Made by a program: the position numbers and the translations under genes. A stretch of DNA of 64,000 bases from Bifidobacterium choloepi (lineage in GTDB: Bacteria; Actinomycetota; Actinomycetes; Actinomycetales; Bifidobacteriaceae): NCBI RefSeq assembly GCF_010667615.1, contig NZ_VYSG01000001.1, forward strand, positions 558,001 through 622,000, given 5' to 3'. Of this stretch, positions 61,813 through 64,000 are shown one piece after another. Below the pieces are notes generated by a model, which had not been told where the DNA came from, did not search any database, and saw only the letters and a list, made by a program, of their open reading frames with translations. Positions within the stretch are counted from its first letter, which is position 1; the number at the start of each line of letters is the position of its first letter.

Positions 61813-62000
61813 GCCTTGACAGTAAGGAAACTTTGCATGCCCATCCAGTTTGCCGGATCCATGTGTGCGAATGTCTTCCTTTCCACAACGCAACCCGGCG
61901 ACACAGTCCAGTTTTGAATTGGAACGATTCGTGCTTACGGCCATTCGCAAAACCGGCGTCTTTCATGTCTTCTGTTTCCGACCGCCGCCAAAAAGTCCAG
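61813..62000. other. AT-richer stretch between the AbiEi-like gene and the right array
   Basis: No gene of its own is supported. It holds the upstream side of the AbiEi-like gene and an exact GGAACGATTC at 61921-61930. The left arm expected for the first half unit of the array (near 61982) is missing. Confidence 0.5.
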
Positions 62001-62394
62001 CTGGAAGAAAGGTATCGTCATTGCCTACGAAAACGTAACTTTTCTTCCAGCTGCCATGCATAGCTGGAAGAAAAGTAGCGGACTGGGCTCTCTAGACGTG
62101 ACAATTCTTCCAGTTTTCAGAATTAGCTGGAAGAAAGATGCTGTATTACGCGCTCGAAGCATGACCTGATTCCAGTCTCTTCGCACTACTGGAAGAAAAG
62201 TGCTGTCTGAGCGCTCCCGTACATGACCTGTTTTCCAGTTGCAGGATTCAAGCGGAAGAAAGGTGCCGTCGTTAGCCATCAAAATATGACGATTCTTCCA
62301 GCTCGGCTCACCAGCTGGAGAGAAGGTGCTCTTCCACAATGAGAAAAGGTGACCTTGGTTCCAGCTTCTTGCAAAGTTGGAACCAAGGTCACCT
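62001..62394. repeat. right array of 63-bp palindromic repeats (6 units and a half)
   Basis: A half unit (CTGGAAGAAAGG at 62001) precedes six units with TTCCAG at 62045, 62108, 62170, 62233, 62296 and 62359: steps 63, 62, 63, 63, 63. Unit 1 is a perfect 15-bp hairpin (ACTTTTCTTCCAGCT, 62038-62052, with 62062-62076). The last unit has a perfect 17-bp stem with a changed sequence in both arms (AGGTGACCTTGGTTCCA, 62347-62363, with 62378-62394). Inner units are decayed, e.g. GCGGAAG instead of CTGGAAG at 62252. The array ends 63 bases past the guaB stop. Confidence 0.9.
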
Positions 62395-62456
62395 CATGAC
62401 TGGTTCGGAGGCCACGGGCTGCCGATTTCTTATCGGTACCCGCCGCCCTGCTGACC

Positions 62457-63998
<1,542 letters not shown>

Positions 63999-64000
63999 AC

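Noticed and set aside
60162-62394. CRISPR arrays
   Set aside because: The repeats are not identical, carry variable loops inside the repeat, and no cas gene is present; the stems are palindromic over their whole length.

Overview
The window looks like chromosome of a high-GC actinobacterium, most likely a member of the Bifidobacteriaceae (Bifidobacterium or a close relative). The grounds are the strong G/C third-position bias, the run prfB-ftsE-ftsX-CHAP hydrolase-smpB, an actinobacterial-type DapD, an RF2 gene without the usual programmed frameshift, and many GTG starts. I see no rRNA, tRNA, transposase, integrase or prophage. Species cannot be named from this sequence alone.

Layout. 1-7.1 kb: the 3' end of a GH2 beta-galactosidase gene, a convergent LacI-type regulator, and a five-gene peptide/oligosaccharide-type ABC transporter operon (SBP-permease-permease-ATPase-ATPase), all minus strand. 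7.1-13.1 kb: an MGMT-family gene, a translationally coupled trio (Sel1-repeat, J-domain and HIRAN proteins), a 63-bp tandem repeat, and a hipBA toxin-antitoxin pair. 13.2-25.6 kb: an orphan sugar-binding lipoprotein, coaX, glycerate kinase, an RluA-like pseudouridine synthase, glmS, an amino-acid ABC operon plus a second orphan amino-acid-binding lipoprotein, and smpB. 25.7-31.4 kb: the division/cell-wall block CHAP hydrolase-ftsX-ftsE, then prfB. 31.7-45.8 kb: a plus-strand pectin/galacturonate island: LacI regulator, uxaC, a small GH28-like N-terminal domain, a GPH transporter, a GH105 unsaturated uronyl hydrolase, a TIM-barrel protein, an SDR and an RpiB-type isomerase (KduD/DhuD and DhuI-like), uxaA, kdgK, eda and uxaB. 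45.9-60 kb: housekeeping genes dapD, rlmH, gltA, map, a DUF308 membrane protein, pepO, ssb, proS, a Pif1-like helicase, a HAD hydrolase and orn. 60.1-62.4 kb: an AbiEi/DUF559-like gene bracketed by two arrays of 63-bp palindromic repeats. 62.5-64 kb: guaB.

How the genes work together. The galacturonate island reads as a complete route from imported saturated and unsaturated uronate oligomers to pyruvate and glyceraldehyde-3-phosphate through KDG and KDPG. Three of its promoter regions share a 16-bp operator-like sequence, so the LacI protein at its head probably controls it. FtsE, FtsX and the coiled-coil CHAP hydrolase form the classical FtsEX-activated peptidoglycan hydrolase module.

The intergenic DNA is unusually rich in repeats: (A) six near-identical palindromes of about 40 bp at gene 3' ends; (B and C) larger branched stem-loop elements; (D) the two 63-bp palindrome arrays around the AbiEi-like gene, my best candidate for an undescribed system; (E) three minisatellites with periods of 63, 21 and 60 bp; and (F) a 10-mer, GGAACGATTC, found nine times by eye and only between genes. 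All homology statements rest on recognising families in the translated sequence; no search was run.
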